Shown: positions 14,148 to 22,948, counted from the first letter of the stretch. The stretch: 64,000 nt of DNA from Pseudarthrobacter phenanthrenivorans Sphe3 (GCF_000189535.1 NC_015145.1:3596001-3660000), one strand, 5' to 3'. Notes: generated from the letters alone by a model not told the origin. Numbers and translations are program-made.

Positions 14148-14993
14148 ATGAGGCAGCAACCACAGGCGCGGGCCGAAACCGGTCCGGCAGGAACGGAAAG
14201 GCCGGCAACGACGCCACTTGCTGTGGTCCCCGCCGCTCTTGTGTCGGCGTCGGGCTTCCTGCTCTTTGCCCGGCAGGACCGGCTCTCCGGGTTCCTGCTC
14301 CTGGCCGCCGCCCTGGCCCTGGCGGGCTTCATCAGCCGCAGGCTCCTGATCGACCTGGCCCTGATCGGAGTGGGCCTGACAGCCATGAGCCTGGTCCCCA
14401 TCACCACGGACATCAGCACGGAGCACATGCTGGTGATGGGAACCGCGATGATCCTTGCTGTGGGCATTCCATACTCGGTCTCCCGTTTCGTCACCAAGGA
14501 CCACGCCATCCGCTTCCCCATTAGGACGGCAGAGCCGTGGACCCGCGCCGAGAAATGGTACCTGCCCGCCGTCCTGGTGATCGGCTACGCGCTGATGCCG
14601 GTGTACATGATCCGCACCGGGGTCTACAACAACTGGCCAGCGGTCAGCGACCCGGACGGCATCGCCCGGCTCTTCCTGGGCACCAACGTGCTGGGGATCT
14701 GGGACGAACTGTTTTTCATCTGCACGGCCTTCACCCTGCTGCGCCGGCACCTCCCGGACTGGCAGGCAAACCTGCTGCAGGCGGTCCTGTTCACATCCTT
14801 CCTCTGGGAACTCGGCTTCCACTCGTGGGCGCCCTTCTTCATCTTCCCGTTTGCCCTGCTGCAGGCCCGGCTGTTCACGGTGACCAAGTCGCTGTCCTAC
14901 ATCGTGAGCGTCCACCTGTTGTTCGACTTCGTGCTGTTCCTGGTCCTGATCCACGCGCACAACCGTGAGTGGATCGATATTTTCCTGTACTGA
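14148..14993 (+). CDS. CPBP-family intramembrane metalloprotease-like protein
   Basis: 281 residues with about eight hydrophobic segments. The C-terminal half has the CPBP (Abi/Rce1-like) pattern: GIWDELFFICTAFTLLRR, where the usual EE-x3-R is DE-x2-F, then FTSFLWELGFHSWAP and HLLFDFVLF with the conserved His and Asp. The substituted first motif raises doubt about full protease activity. Members process prenylated peptides or bacteriocins, or act in immunity; the role here is unknown. The N-terminal 25 residues are polar and cytoplasmic. Confidence 0.75.
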   Translation: MRQQPQARAETGPAGTERPATTPLAVVPAALVSASGFLLFARQDRLSGFLLLAAALALAGFISRRLLIDLALIGVGLTAMSLVPITTDISTEHMLVMGTAMILAVGIPYSVSRFVTKDHAIRFPIRTAEPWTRAEKWYLPAVLVIGYALMPVYMIRTGVYNNWPAVSDPDGIARLFLGTNVLGIWDELFFICTAFTLLRRHLPDWQANLLQAVLFTSFLWELGFHSWAPFFIFPFALLQARLFTVTKSLSYIVSVHLLFDFVLFLVLIHAHNREWIDIFLY

Positions 14994-15040
14994 ATTCCCC
15001 AGCCAGAAAGCGGCCCAACATCTTGGATGCTCCCACCAGC

Positions 15041-16057
15041 ATGCCCCGTTTCACTATCGCCTCCCTGGCGGTGCCTGTCATCCAGGCGCCGATGGCAGGC
15101 GGACCCTCCACTCCCCGGCTGGCGGCGGCGGTGAGCTCGGCCGGCGGACTGGGGTTCCTTGCCGCAGGGTACAAGAGTGCCGGCGCCCTGCTGGCTGAGA
15201 TCGAAGCAACCAGGGAGCTCACCGGAGCCCCCTTCGGGGTCAACGTGTTCGTTCCCCAGCAGTCAGTGGCCAACCCGTACGAGGTGGAGCGGTACGCCCG
15301 CTCCCTGGCCCCTGACGCCGCCCGCTTTGGGATTGCCCTCGGCGATCCGCGCCACGACGACGACGATTGGGAGGCCAAGGTGGACGTCCTGCTGAAGGAG
15401 GCGCCCGCCGTCGTCTCCTTCACTTTCGATCTCCCGGACCCGACAGTGGTGGCCGCCCTTCAGCAGCGGGGCGTTTACGTCCTGGCCACGGTGACGTCGA
15501 TGCCGGAGGCGGTGCGGGCGCTGGACGCCGGCGTGGACGCGCTCTGTGTCCAAGGACCGGAAGCGGGCGGCCACCGGGGAACCTTCGATGCCGCCGGCCC
15601 CGCCCCGGACGTGCCGCTCCATCAGATCCTGGCGGAGCTGTCCGGCCTCGGCGCACCCCTGGTTGCAGCGGGCGGAATCGTCACCACGGAGGATTCGCGG
15701 GCCGCTCTTTCCCGGGGCGCGGCGGCAGTCCAGGCCGGGACGGCGTTCCTGCGGGCCGACGAAGCGGGCACGAAGGCAGCCCATCGAACAGCCCTTACCT
15801 CGGAGCAATTCACCACCACGGCCGTCACCCGTGCCTTTTCGGGAAGGAACGCCCGCGGCCTCCACAACGCGTTCATGCGCCGGCATGACAGCGAGGCTCC
15901 CTGCGGGTATCCGGAGATCCACCACCTGACCACTCCCCTGCGCGCCGCAGCCTCGGCCGCCGGCGAGCCTGACTGGCTTAACCTGTGGGCCGGGACCGGC
16001 TTCCGGCGCACCACGGCGGGGCCTGCTGCCGCCATCCTGGCCACCCTTAAGCCGTAG
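15041..16057 (+). CDS. Nitronate monooxygenase family protein
   Basis: 338 residues from ATG 15041. TIM barrel of the NPD/2-nitropropane dioxygenase family: IQAPMAGGPSTPRLAAAVSSAGGLGFL at the start, CVQGPEAGGHRGT with the catalytic-loop His near the middle, and VAAGGIVTTEDSRAALSRGAAAVQAGTAFL forming the FMN phosphate site. It should oxidise toxic nitronates using FMN and O2. An in-frame upstream extension to 14969 overlaps the previous gene and does not fit the family. It converges on the alcohol dehydrogenase across a shared hairpin. Confidence 0.88.
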   Translation: MPRFTIASLAVPVIQAPMAGGPSTPRLAAAVSSAGGLGFLAAGYKSAGALLAEIEATRELTGAPFGVNVFVPQQSVANPYEVERYARSLAPDAARFGIALGDPRHDDDDWEAKVDVLLKEAPAVVSFTFDLPDPTVVAALQQRGVYVLATVTSMPEAVRALDAGVDALCVQGPEAGGHRGTFDAAGPAPDVPLHQILAELSGLGAPLVAAGGIVTTEDSRAALSRGAAAVQAGTAFLRADEAGTKAAHRTALTSEQFTTTAVTRAFSGRNARGLHNAFMRRHDSEAPCGYPEIHHLTTPLRAAASAAGEPDWLNLWAGTGFRRTTAGPAAAILATLKP

Positions 16058-16078
16058 CATGCCCCGCCGAGTGAAAAA

Positions 16079-16112
16079 ACGGCGGCCGGCCCCTTTCGGA
16101 ACCGGCCGCCGT
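16079..16112. terminator. Bidirectional hairpin terminator
   Basis: Arms ACGGCGGCCGG (16079-16089) and CCGGCCGCCGT (16102-16112) with a 12-nt loop, between convergent genes. An A-run precedes the left arm, giving a T-run for the minus-strand transcript. It does not carry the shared GACGACGGCGGG core. Confidence 0.75.
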
Positions 16113-16148
16113 CGAACGCTCTTTGCCTGGCTTTGAAACGCTCCTGGC

Positions 16149-17189
16149 CTAGAGGGTGGCGGTGTCAATCACGAAGCGGTAGCGGACGTCCGACGCCAGG
16201 ACGCGCTCGTAGGCCTGGTTGATCTTCTCCGCGGGGATGACCTCGATCTCCGCGCCCAGGCCGTGCTCGGCGCAGAAGTCCAGCATCTCCTGGGTCTCGC
16301 GGATGCCGCCGATCATGGAACCGGCGAAGGACCGGCGGCCGCCGATCAGGGCGAAGGCGTTGACCGGAAGGGGTTCGGCCGGGGCACCAACGTTGACCAG
16401 GGCGCCGTCGAGCTTCAGCAACTGCAGGTAGGAGCTGATGTCGATGGAGGCGCTGACCGTGTTGATGATCAGGTCGAAGCTGCCGGCGAGGTCCTGGAAG
16501 GTGTTCTCGTCGCTGGTGGCGTAGTAGTGGTCGGCGCCCAGCTTGAGGCCGTCTTCCTGCTTCTTCAGGGACTGCGACAGAACGGTCACCTCGGCGCCCA
16601 TCGCGTGGGCGAGCTTCACGCCCATGTGGCCCAGTCCGCCGAGTCCGACGACGGCAACCTTCTTGCCGGGTGCCGCACCCCAGTGCCGCAGCGGCGAGTA
16701 CGTGGTGATGCCGGCGCACAGCAGCGGCGCGGCGACGTCGAGGTCGATGCCCTCGGGAATCCGGACCACGAAGTCTTCGGTCACCACAACGTGGGTGGAG
16801 TAGCCGCCCTGGGTGATGGTGCCGTCCCGGTCAACGGCGCCATAGGTGCCCACGTTGCCTTTGAGGCAGTACTGCTCCTCGCCCTTTTGGCAGTTCGCGC
16901 ACTCCTTGCAGGAGTTGACCATGCAGCCGATGCCGACGCGGTCGCCCACGGCGTGCCTGGTGACGGCGGAGCCCACCTCGGTGACGACGCCTGCGATTTC
17001 GTGGCCAGGAACCAGCGGGTACTGCTGCGGTCCCCAGTCGCCGCGGACGGTGTGGATGTCTGAGTGGCAGATGCCGGCGAACTTGATCTCGATCAGGACG
17101 TCGTTGGGGCCGACGTCGCGGCGTTCGATGGTGGTGGCAATGAGGTCCTCAGTCGAGGACGGGGATGCATAGGCCTTGACGGTAGTCAT
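16149..17189 (-). CDS. Zinc-dependent NAD(P) alcohol dehydrogenase, cinnamyl/YahK type
   Basis: 346-residue medium-chain dehydrogenase/reductase. Catalytic zinc ligands: AGICHSDIH (Cys) and GHE (~63-64). Structural zinc: [15 protein letters not shown]. The Rossmann motif [24 protein letters not shown] (~180-203) lacks the acidic residue that would clearly favour NADH and fits an NADP(H)-preferring aldehyde reductase. It should interconvert alcohols and aldehydes in the cytoplasm. A degraded XRE/MmyB regulator sits divergently 170 bp upstream; such regulators often flank oxidoreductase genes in this group. Confidence 0.9.
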   Translation of the reverse strand: MTTVKAYASPSSTEDLIATTIERRDVGPNDVLIEIKFAGICHSDIHTVRGDWGPQQYPLVPGHEIAGVVTEVGSAVTRHAVGDRVGIGCMVNSCKECANCQKGEEQYCLKGNVGTYGAVDRDGTITQGGYSTHVVVTEDFVVRIPEGIDLDVAAPLLCAGITTYSPLRHWGAAPGKKVAVVGLGGLGHMGVKLAHAMGAEVTVLSQSLKKQEDGLKLGADHYYATSDENTFQDLAGSFDLIINTVSASIDISSYLQLLKLDGALVNVGAPAEPLPVNAFALIGGRRSFAGSMIGGIRETQEMLDFCAEHGLGAEIEVIPAEKINQAYERVLASDVRYRFVIDTATL

Positions 17190-17357
17190 GGGTCTCCTGA
17201 GGTTCTATTGGGGGATGTATCGATGCTACAGGGAGTGTTTACCGGTGAAGCCGGAAATGGGCCGGCCAGCGTGGCCCTGTTGTACCTAGTCTTGGCAGTC
17301 CTACCTTCGGCAGTGATACTCCTGGCTTGGCACCCGGGTCGTCGTAACGTGTCCCGT

Positions 17358-17530
17358 ATGGATAACCGAACCGAGGTGCCGCAGTTCCCCTGGGCCTCGA
17401 GGAGGACCCAGGACATTCACTTACGGTCTACCCTGCTACCCCGGGGAGCCCCTCGGAGGAAGCCCTGAAGCTCCTCGCCTCCTGGGCTGCGACGGAAAGA
17501 ATCGCGAAGCTGCCAGGGCACCCGTTCCGG
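17358..17530 (+). pseudogene. XRE/MmyB-family regulator relic
   Basis: Both ends of a helix-turn-helix/MmyB regulator survive without the middle. At 17358 (frame 0) MDNRTEVPQFPWASRR resembles the MDNRxEVxxFLxSRR start of these proteins. From 17420 (frame 2) LTVYPATPGSPSEEALKLLA leads into SWAAT, matching their PGSPSxEALxLLASWAAT end. Some 230 residues, including the DNA-binding domain, are gone. The pieces lie divergent to the alcohol dehydrogenase. No function is expected. Confidence 0.6.
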
Positions 17531-17531
17531 G

Positions 17532-17969
17532 TTAGGCGTCCTTTGCGTCCTGGCCGGGCTCTGCCGGCTGGAGGCCGGACTCGTAGCCGATGAGCCAGTG
17601 GAGCCCGTGACGGTCCACCACCTGGCCATCGGAAGCGCCCCAGGGCTTGGGGCCAAGGGGGTCCCGTACCTGGCCGCCGACACTCAGTTTGTCGAACCAC
17701 TCATGCAGGACGTCCGGCTCGGCGGTTCCCAGCAGTGAGAGCATGACGCCTTCCAGCCGGACGCTCTTCTGGCCTTCCGCTGCGTCCGAACCCGCGATGG
17801 CGACAACCCCCTTGAGCACCCCGTGCGCGATGGCATTCGGGGGGCCGTCGTTTCGGGCGAAGTCCTCATACGTGTGCAGGAAGAGTTCTCCCCCGAAAAC
17901 ATCCGCATAGAAGCCAAGTGCTTCACGGGCCGTGCCGGGGAAACTGACATAGATCTGGGGAGCCGTCAT
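17532..17969 (-). CDS. VOC-fold protein, PhnB-like
   Basis: 145 residues of the PhnB/YjdN glyoxalase-fold group: IYVSFPGTAREALGFYADVFGGEL at the start, then HGVLKGVVAIAGSDA, LSLLGTAEPDVLHEWFDKLSVGGQV, and WGASDGQVVDRHGLHWLIGYE at the end. Such proteins are cytoplasmic homodimers of uncertain substrate. Metal ligands are incompletely conserved, as is usual in this subgroup. The C-terminal tail is polar. Confidence 0.85.
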   Translation of the reverse strand: MTAPQIYVSFPGTAREALGFYADVFGGELFLHTYEDFARNDGPPNAIAHGVLKGVVAIAGSDAAEGQKSVRLEGVMLSLLGTAEPDVLHEWFDKLSVGGQVRDPLGPKPWGASDGQVVDRHGLHWLIGYESGLQPAEPGQDAKDA

Positions 17970-17978
17970 CCGGCCAGC

Positions 17979-18908
17979 CTACACAGGCGGGGGTGCGCCT
18001 GACGTGGAAGGCTCGGCGGCGGCACCCGGACGGCTGCCGTCGTCGTTCGCTGTTTTCCCGGTATCCGGCGGCTGGGGCTTGTACACCCAGGCCACCAGCA
18101 CCACGGAGATGATCATCAGCAGGAACCAAGCCACCAGCTTCTCCATGCCCACCGGCTGCCACCCGTCCACCTGCCCGGGGTAGAGCCAGGCGCCGGACCA
18201 GGTGGCGATGTTCTCCGCGATCCAGATAAACAGCGCCACCAGCAGGAAGGCGACCAGCAGCGGCATTCGGTGGTGTTTCCGGAACACCCGGAAATGCATC
18301 ACGCACCGGCCAAAGATGACCACGACGGCGGCGAGCAGCACCCAGCGTGCATCCCAGATGTAGTGGTGGCTAAAGAAGTTGGCGTACACGGCCGCCGCAA
18401 TGATCGCCGTGATCCAGCGGCGCGGATAGTTCGCGAAGCGCAGGTCGAACAGCCGATAGACGCGGACCATGTAGGAACCCACCGCGGCGTACATGAAACC
18501 GCTGAAGAGCGGGACCGCTCCGATCCGCAGGACGCCCTCGGCCTCATAGGACCAGGAACCGGCGTCCGTCTTGAACAGCTCCATCACGGTGCCCACCAGG
18601 TGGAAGAGGATGATCACCCTCAACTCCTTGAGGGTTTCCAGCCTGAACACCACCATGAGGATCTGGATGGCGACCGCGGCGAGGGTCAGGAAGTCGTTCC
18701 TGGCCAGCCCTGCATCCTCCGGGTACCAGAGCCGCGCCCCCATCAGCACGGCCAGCAGCACGGCACCGAAAATACAGGCCCAGCCCTGCTTCAGGCCGAA
18801 GACCAAGAACTCCGTAAGCCTGGGCCGGATTCGGCTGGCGGGTGCACTGGCCAGGAAGCGGCGCGCCCGCTCATCGAGCCGCTGCTCCAGCGGGGTGGAG
18901 CTATACAT
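17979..18908 (-). CDS. DUF817 integral membrane protein
   Basis: 309 residues with eight to nine hydrophobic helices and a polar, disordered C-terminal ~35 residues. Family marks are LTEFLVFGLKQGWACIFG near the start, FRLETLKELRVIILFHLVGTVMELFKT in the middle and IAENIATWSGAWLYPGQ later. DUF817 function is not established. Start at ATG 18908, overlapping the MpaB gene stop by 8 bp, so the two are co-transcribed and probably coupled. Confidence 0.85.
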   Translation of the reverse strand: MYSSTPLEQRLDERARRFLASAPASRIRPRLTEFLVFGLKQGWACIFGAVLLAVLMGARLWYPEDAGLARNDFLTLAAVAIQILMVVFRLETLKELRVIILFHLVGTVMELFKTDAGSWSYEAEGVLRIGAVPLFSGFMYAAVGSYMVRVYRLFDLRFANYPRRWITAIIAAAVYANFFSHHYIWDARWVLLAAVVVIFGRCVMHFRVFRKHHRMPLLVAFLLVALFIWIAENIATWSGAWLYPGQVDGWQPVGMEKLVAWFLLMIISVVLVAWVYKPQPPDTGKTANDDGSRPGAAAEPSTSGAPPPV

Positions 18909-19692
18909 GGACTGCCTGGCGCGGAGAGGGTTTAACCTGTTCCAGGCAGTAGTTCTTGAACCAGTGGCGGATGCCCTGCGGGAATTTGGGATAGACAACC
19001 GCCAGGAATTTGAGGGTGGCCTGGAAGCCGCGCTCATGGCGTTCGCTCCACGGCAGGCCGAAGTCCCGCCGCAGCTGGTCGGGCAGGAACCCGGCAGTGA
19101 GGAAGCGGGCGGAAGGCATAAGGGCCCGGTGCCAGAGTGGCGCGCGCTCCGGGTAAAGGAGTCCCCGGCCGATCCGGACGGCATTCCCGTCGGCGCGCAA
19201 CGTGCGCAGCCGCCGGTCCCAGTAGCGGGCAAAAGCTGTCCTGTCCGGCGGCCACATCCGTTCCGGAAGCTGCAGGGCTGTGCCGAGCTTGGCGTAGCTG
19301 CGGTACATGGCATCGGCTGTGTCGTCGTCGAGCGGGCCGTAGATCTTGTCAAGGATGGTGGCGGCGGTGTTGTAAAGGGTGGCTACCACCCAGAGCTGGG
19401 ACTCCGGATCGTAGGCGTTATAGCCTCCGGAAGCCCCCTCAGTGGCGCGGACCGGCGCGTGCGCGCGGTTTACCCGCCGGCGCACCGCCCTTGCCTGCTC
19501 CTCGCTGCCGTACACGATCGCGTACACGTAGGTGAGGGTGCCGAAAAGGCGGTCCAGCGGACGCTCCGTGAAAGTGCTGTGCTCCGCGACGCCCTGGCCC
19601 ACGGCAGGGTCTGCAATCTGCAGGAGGATGGCCCGTCCCGCCCCGGCAAGCAGGATGCCTTCCGCATTCAAATCGGCATGTCCACGCACCAT
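18901..19692 (-). CDS. MpaB/DUF2236-family oxygenase-like protein
   Basis: 263 residues. The DUF2236 pattern is clear: LLQIADPAVGQGVAEHSTF, RLFGTLTYVYAIVYG, VNRAHAPVRA and YNAYDPESQLWVVATLYNT with the conserved His-containing VNRxH. Characterised relatives are haem oxygenases, for example latex-clearing-protein-like enzymes and mycophenolic acid side-chain cleavage MpaB'. Substrate unknown. First gene of a two-gene operon with DUF817. About 200 bp upstream hold no obvious gene. Confidence 0.85.
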   Translation of the reverse strand: MVRGHADLNAEGILLAGAGRAILLQIADPAVGQGVAEHSTFTERPLDRLFGTLTYVYAIVYGSEEQARAVRRRVNRAHAPVRATEGASGGYNAYDPESQLWVVATLYNTAATILDKIYGPLDDDTADAMYRSYAKLGTALQLPERMWPPDRTAFARYWDRRLRTLRADGNAVRIGRGLLYPERAPLWHRALMPSARFLTAGFLPDQLRRDFGLPWSERHERGFQATLKFLAVVYPKFPQGIRHWFKNYCLEQVKPSPRQAVHV

Positions 19693-19890
19693 TTCAACAG
19701 GGTACCGGAGGAGGTGCCACCTGGGAGCCGCTTTTTCTGCCTATCCACGAGCAGTCCACGTGAGAATTCGAGTACTCACCACTCGTGCCCTCGCCGTCCC
19801 CTGCCCGTAGCGTCCTTCCCAAGCCATGCGGCGACGGCCGCAGGAATTCGGCTGTGAGGGGGCGGTCATGGGTGGCACGGAGGCAGCGTT

Positions 19891-20295
19891 ATGACGCAGC
19901 CGGATGGCTATGCCCGGCCCCTCCTTGACCCTGCGGTGTTGGAACGGCTGCGCGACGAACTCGAGGACGACGAGAGCGTGTGGAAAGTCTTCGTGGAAGA
20001 CTTCATCGCGCAACTGCCCCAGCGGCTGCAAAGAGTGCGCCTCACGCTGACCACCGGGGACGCGAAGGGCGCCATGGATGCGATACTCAGTCTCAAAACG
20101 TCCAGCCAGATGGTGGGGGCGGAGCGGCTGGCAGGACTGGCCTCTGACCTGGAGCAGTCGTTGCGCCAGGAAGCCGGGACCACGGATCCCGCCGTCGCAC
20201 TCCCCCTGCTTGCCGCAAACCACCTCCGGCGGATCAAGCAGTGCGCCCAGCGGACCATCAACGTCCTGCAGAACCACCTCCAGCAAGGCCCGTAA
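19891..20295 (+). CDS. Hpt-domain-like protein lacking the phospho-acceptor histidine
   Basis: 134 residues, all-helical. Residues ~20-130 match a histidine phosphotransfer (Hpt) bundle: LRDELEDDESVWKVFVEDFIAQLPQRLQRVR, then ILSLKTSSQMVGAERLAGLASDLE, which aligns to the Hpt motif AHxLKGSSxxxGAxxLA. The acceptor His is Leu66 (codon CTC at 20086-20088, one base from CAC), and the usual LKG is LKT. It therefore cannot relay phosphate in the usual way and may act as a docking or decoy module. It stands alone, ending at a shared hairpin, with no kinase or receiver gene nearby. Confidence 0.78.
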   Translation: MTQPDGYARPLLDPAVLERLRDELEDDESVWKVFVEDFIAQLPQRLQRVRLTLTTGDAKGAMDAILSLKTSSQMVGAERLAGLASDLEQSLRQEAGTTDPAVALPLLAANHLRRIKQCAQRTINVLQNHLQQGP

Positions 20296-20316
20296 TTGTG
20301 CCGCTTAAAAGCGCAG

Positions 20317-20352
20317 GCGGACGACGGCGGGTGGGCGCCCGCCGTCGTCCGC
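20317..20352. terminator. Bidirectional hairpin terminator
   Basis: Arms GCGGACGACGGCGGG (20317-20331) and CCCGCCGTCGTCCGC (20338-20352), 6-nt loop, between the convergent Hpt-like and metallophosphoesterase genes. Carries the shared hairpin core. Confidence 0.75.
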
Positions 20353-20365
20353 TGTGGTTCGGTGC

Positions 20366-21418
20366 CTAGGAGCTGAAGGGGACCTTCTCCCAGCTCAGAA
20401 CATCATCGCCCTCCGTGCCGCTGTTTCCGGCGACCGAGAAGCGGACGTAGTTGGTGGCGTTGGCGGAGCCGTCAACGGTGATGCGCTGCAGGTTGTCCGC
20501 TGCGGGCTGGCCGTAGATGTCCAGCCAGGGCGATCCCTCGGCCAGCGGCTGGTTCTCGGCGAAGACGTGGCTGTCGCCGTTGATGAGGTACACCGGCGCG
20601 TCGAAGCTGTTGGTTTCCTTGACGATTGCGTGGACGATGCTGCGGAAGCCGGAGACGATTTCCGGGTTCGCGGACGCCGCGGTGAGCAGCGACGGATCGA
20701 ACATGTCCGCCTGCATCATCAACACCACCGCACGGTCGTTGCGGCGTTGGGCGCCAGCAAACGTCTCGCGGATCTGGGCCAGTGCGGCGTCCGTCCGCTG
20801 TTCCACCTCGGCCACTTGCTCCGGCGTTGCAGCCGTTGCACCCAGGCCGGTCCATGGCTGCAGCGAGTTGTTGCTGCCCTGGATGTTCAGCACGGAGAAG
20901 GCCACCCGGTTCTGCGTGAAGCGGACGTTCTCCGGCAGGCCGAGGTCCTCCTGGCTCTTGACCGGCATGGTGCTGCCCAGGGTTTTGCCGGGTTTGTTGA
21001 AGAAGACCTCCCGGAGCCTGTCCAGGCGTTCCAGCGGGTTGTAGGCGCCGTTGTTGGTGCGGTGGCAGTCCACCCATTCGTTGTCGCCTGGGGTGAAGAC
21101 CAGCGGGTGGGTGAAGGTGTCGAACTGCGCGCGGATGTTGGTGAAGTACTCGTCGGAGCAGACCGAGGAGCCGTTCTTGATGTCGCCAACGTGGGTGACG
21201 AAGTTCAGGTCCTTGTCGGCGTTGATGTCCTGGATGCGGGCGGGGAACTTGGCGATCTCGGCCTCGCCGTAGGGAATGTCGCCGATGACGCCGAAGGTGA
21301 AGGCGTCCTCGGTGCTGTCATCAGCAGTGCTGCCTGCCGCGGCGGCGGGCTGGGCAGCAAGGACGCTGAGCGCCAGGGTGAGTGCCGCCGTCGTGGTTTT
21401 CATGGTCTTTGAAGGCAT
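20366..21418 (-). CDS. Secreted metallophosphoesterase
   Basis: 350 residues from ATG 21418 (an ATG at 21403 is an alternative). Signal peptide MKTTTAALTLALSVLAAQPAAAAG. Calcineurin-like metal motifs: GVIGDIPYG, VTHVGDIKNG, FTPGDNEWVDC and NGDSHVF. It should hydrolyse phosphate esters outside the cell. It follows the phosphodiesterase gene by 28 bp, so the pair probably releases phosphate from glycerophosphodiesters and related compounds. Confidence 0.88.
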   Translation of the reverse strand: MPSKTMKTTTAALTLALSVLAAQPAAAAGSTADDSTEDAFTFGVIGDIPYGEAEIAKFPARIQDINADKDLNFVTHVGDIKNGSSVCSDEYFTNIRAQFDTFTHPLVFTPGDNEWVDCHRTNNGAYNPLERLDRLREVFFNKPGKTLGSTMPVKSQEDLGLPENVRFTQNRVAFSVLNIQGSNNSLQPWTGLGATAATPEQVAEVEQRTDAALAQIRETFAGAQRRNDRAVVLMMQADMFDPSLLTAASANPEIVSGFRSIVHAIVKETNSFDAPVYLINGDSHVFAENQPLAEGSPWLDIYGQPAADNLQRITVDGSANATNYVRFSVAGNSGTEGDDVLSWEKVPFSS

Positions 21419-21446
21419 GGGAACGGTCCTGGTTCTAGAGGCGGGG

Positions 21447-22307
21447 TCAGGCAGTGCGGGCGGTGAGGAACTGCTGCAGTCCGGCGAGGTCGTCGGTGTT
21501 GATATGGTCCACGCCCGCGTCCGCGAGCTCAGTCCACATCGCGTCTCGGGCGGGACCGGGCTGGTCCGGGGTGGCCCAGAAGCGGACGCGGTAGCCGTTG
21601 GCGTGAGCCTCGGCCACGTAGGCATGCAGCTTGGCGCGCTCAGCCTGGGGCATGGGGCCGACGCCCTGCCAGGTGAAGAGCCGGTTCCAGTTGTCGCTGA
21701 CCAGCGGCATCAGTTCGGCGGGCTTGCCGGTGCTGAGGTCGGCGGAGCGGCCATCGTAGAAGCTGAAGCGCTTCTCCTGTGCCTGCATGGTGGCGAGGGG
21801 CCGGTTGCCGCTGATCACCGCGGTGACCGGGCCGGTCTTGGTGGTGCCGTTGGTGTACCGGCTCATGATGTCGCGGTGCTCAGCCAGTTCCTGCTCGATC
21901 GCGGCGTAGGTGGCCTCGCCTTCGCTCTTGATGTCGATGAGGAGCTGCAGGCTGCCGTCCCAGTTCGGGTACACGCTGTGGCCCTGCTGGCTCCGCACCA
22001 GGTCCTGGAGCGGATCAAGGTAAAGGCTCTCGAGCGTGACGCCGGGCTGGACGTCCTCAAGGTCGTGGGCCACCAGCAGTTCACCGTCCACCAGCCACAC
22101 GTCCGCCTCGACGCTGGTGAAGCCGTGCTCCAGCGCGTCGAACAGGGGGCGGTCATGTTCATAGTCGTTATGGGCATGCGCCTGGGCCAGCGGCTGGCCG
22201 ACGACGACGGGCGACGGCTTGGTTGCTTCGGCTTGGGCGGGTGCTACCGCTGTTCCGGCCAGGGAGGCGAGGACAGCGACGGCGGCGAGGGTGCTTTTCA
22301 CGAACAC
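21447..22307 (-). CDS. Secreted glycerophosphodiesterase/PI-PLC-like phosphodiesterase
   Basis: 286 residues, GTG start with AGGAG 5 nt upstream. Signal peptide ~1-27 ending AQA. The TIM-barrel active site is visible as QAHAHNDYEHDRPLFDALEHGFTSVEADVW (catalytic His and Glu-x-Asp) and HDLEDVQPG, and the barrel closes with VDHINTDD. Members act on glycerophosphodiesters with a divalent metal. First gene of an operon with the metallophosphoesterase; a possible PHO box lies ~95-115 bp upstream. Confidence 0.85.
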   Translation of the reverse strand: MFVKSTLAAVAVLASLAGTAVAPAQAEATKPSPVVVGQPLAQAHAHNDYEHDRPLFDALEHGFTSVEADVWLVDGELLVAHDLEDVQPGVTLESLYLDPLQDLVRSQQGHSVYPNWDGSLQLLIDIKSEGEATYAAIEQELAEHRDIMSRYTNGTTKTGPVTAVISGNRPLATMQAQEKRFSFYDGRSADLSTGKPAELMPLVSDNWNRLFTWQGVGPMPQAERAKLHAYVAEAHANGYRVRFWATPDQPGPARDAMWTELADAGVDHINTDDLAGLQQFLTARTA

Positions 22308-22402
22308 GGATACTCCTGGTACAGGCGGCGGGACAGCCTGGCTGTTGGGTGGTCATTGCCCCAAAAGACTGGCTGGCCAGCACTAACAGCCGCAGTCCCC
22401 GG

Positions 22403-22420
22403 GGTGGCCTAACGGTAAAC
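22403..22420 (-). promoter_or_regulatory. Possible PHO box upstream of the phosphodiesterase operon
   Basis: On the minus strand GTTTACC (22414-22420) and GGCCACC (22403-22409) repeat with the 11-bp period of actinobacterial PhoP sites (GTTCACC-type units); 6/7 and 5/7 bases match. The site is plausible because both downstream genes are secreted phosphatases, but two imperfect units are weak evidence. Confidence 0.35.
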
Positions 22421-22465
22421 AGCAGGAATCGGGCCTAAAGACACCAGCGGAAGGACTTCAGGAAT

Positions 22466-22948
22466 GTGCATACTTACGCCATGAACGATGACGCCGCGAG
22501 AAAACCCGACCGCATCCTGCTCGTGCTGCTCGGCGTCATCGCGTTGCTGGTGGTGGTGGCGCTGGCGGTGGTGTTCTCCCGGGGCGACCCGGCACCCCTG
22601 GATGAGGGCAGTCCTGCGGGAGTTGTGCAGCGCTACAGCACGGCGGTGATCGACGGCGATACAGCCACCGCCGAGACCTACCTCACCGAATCCGCCCGGA
22701 CCATCTGCCGTGGCTCCTTTTCCGGCGAGCCGCGGCCCAGCAGGGTTGTCCTGGTGTCGACGTCGGAGCGTGACCAGTCAGCTACCGTCAAGGTTTCCAT
22801 TGTCAACTCGTCGCAGGACGGTCCCTTCGGCCCCACTGAGTACGAGATGGAGGACATTTTCTCCCTGGTCCGGGAGGACGGGAACTGGAAGATCAGCCAG
22901 GCCCCCTACACCCTGTTGGCCTGCACCGGAACGCCGGTGAAGCCATGA
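22466..22948 (+). CDS. Membrane-anchored hypothetical protein, possible NTF2-like extracellular domain
   Basis: About 160 residues: short cytoplasmic tail, one membrane helix (ILLVLLGVIALLVVVALAVVF), then an extracellular domain of ~110 residues beginning GSPAGVVQRYSTAVIDGDTATAETYLTESA. This resembles the start of NTF2/DUF4878-like domains, and the segment ending ISQAPYTLLAC fits the last strands. Start uncertain: GTG 22466 (AGGA nearby) or ATG 22481 (no Shine-Dalgarno). It overlaps the next gene by ATGA. Function unknown. Confidence 0.65.
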   Translation: MHTYAMNDDAARKPDRILLVLLGVIALLVVVALAVVFSRGDPAPLDEGSPAGVVQRYSTAVIDGDTATAETYLTESARTICRGSFSGEPRPSRVVLVSTSERDQSATVKVSIVNSSQDGPFGPTEYEMEDIFSLVREDGNWKISQAPYTLLACTGTPVKP

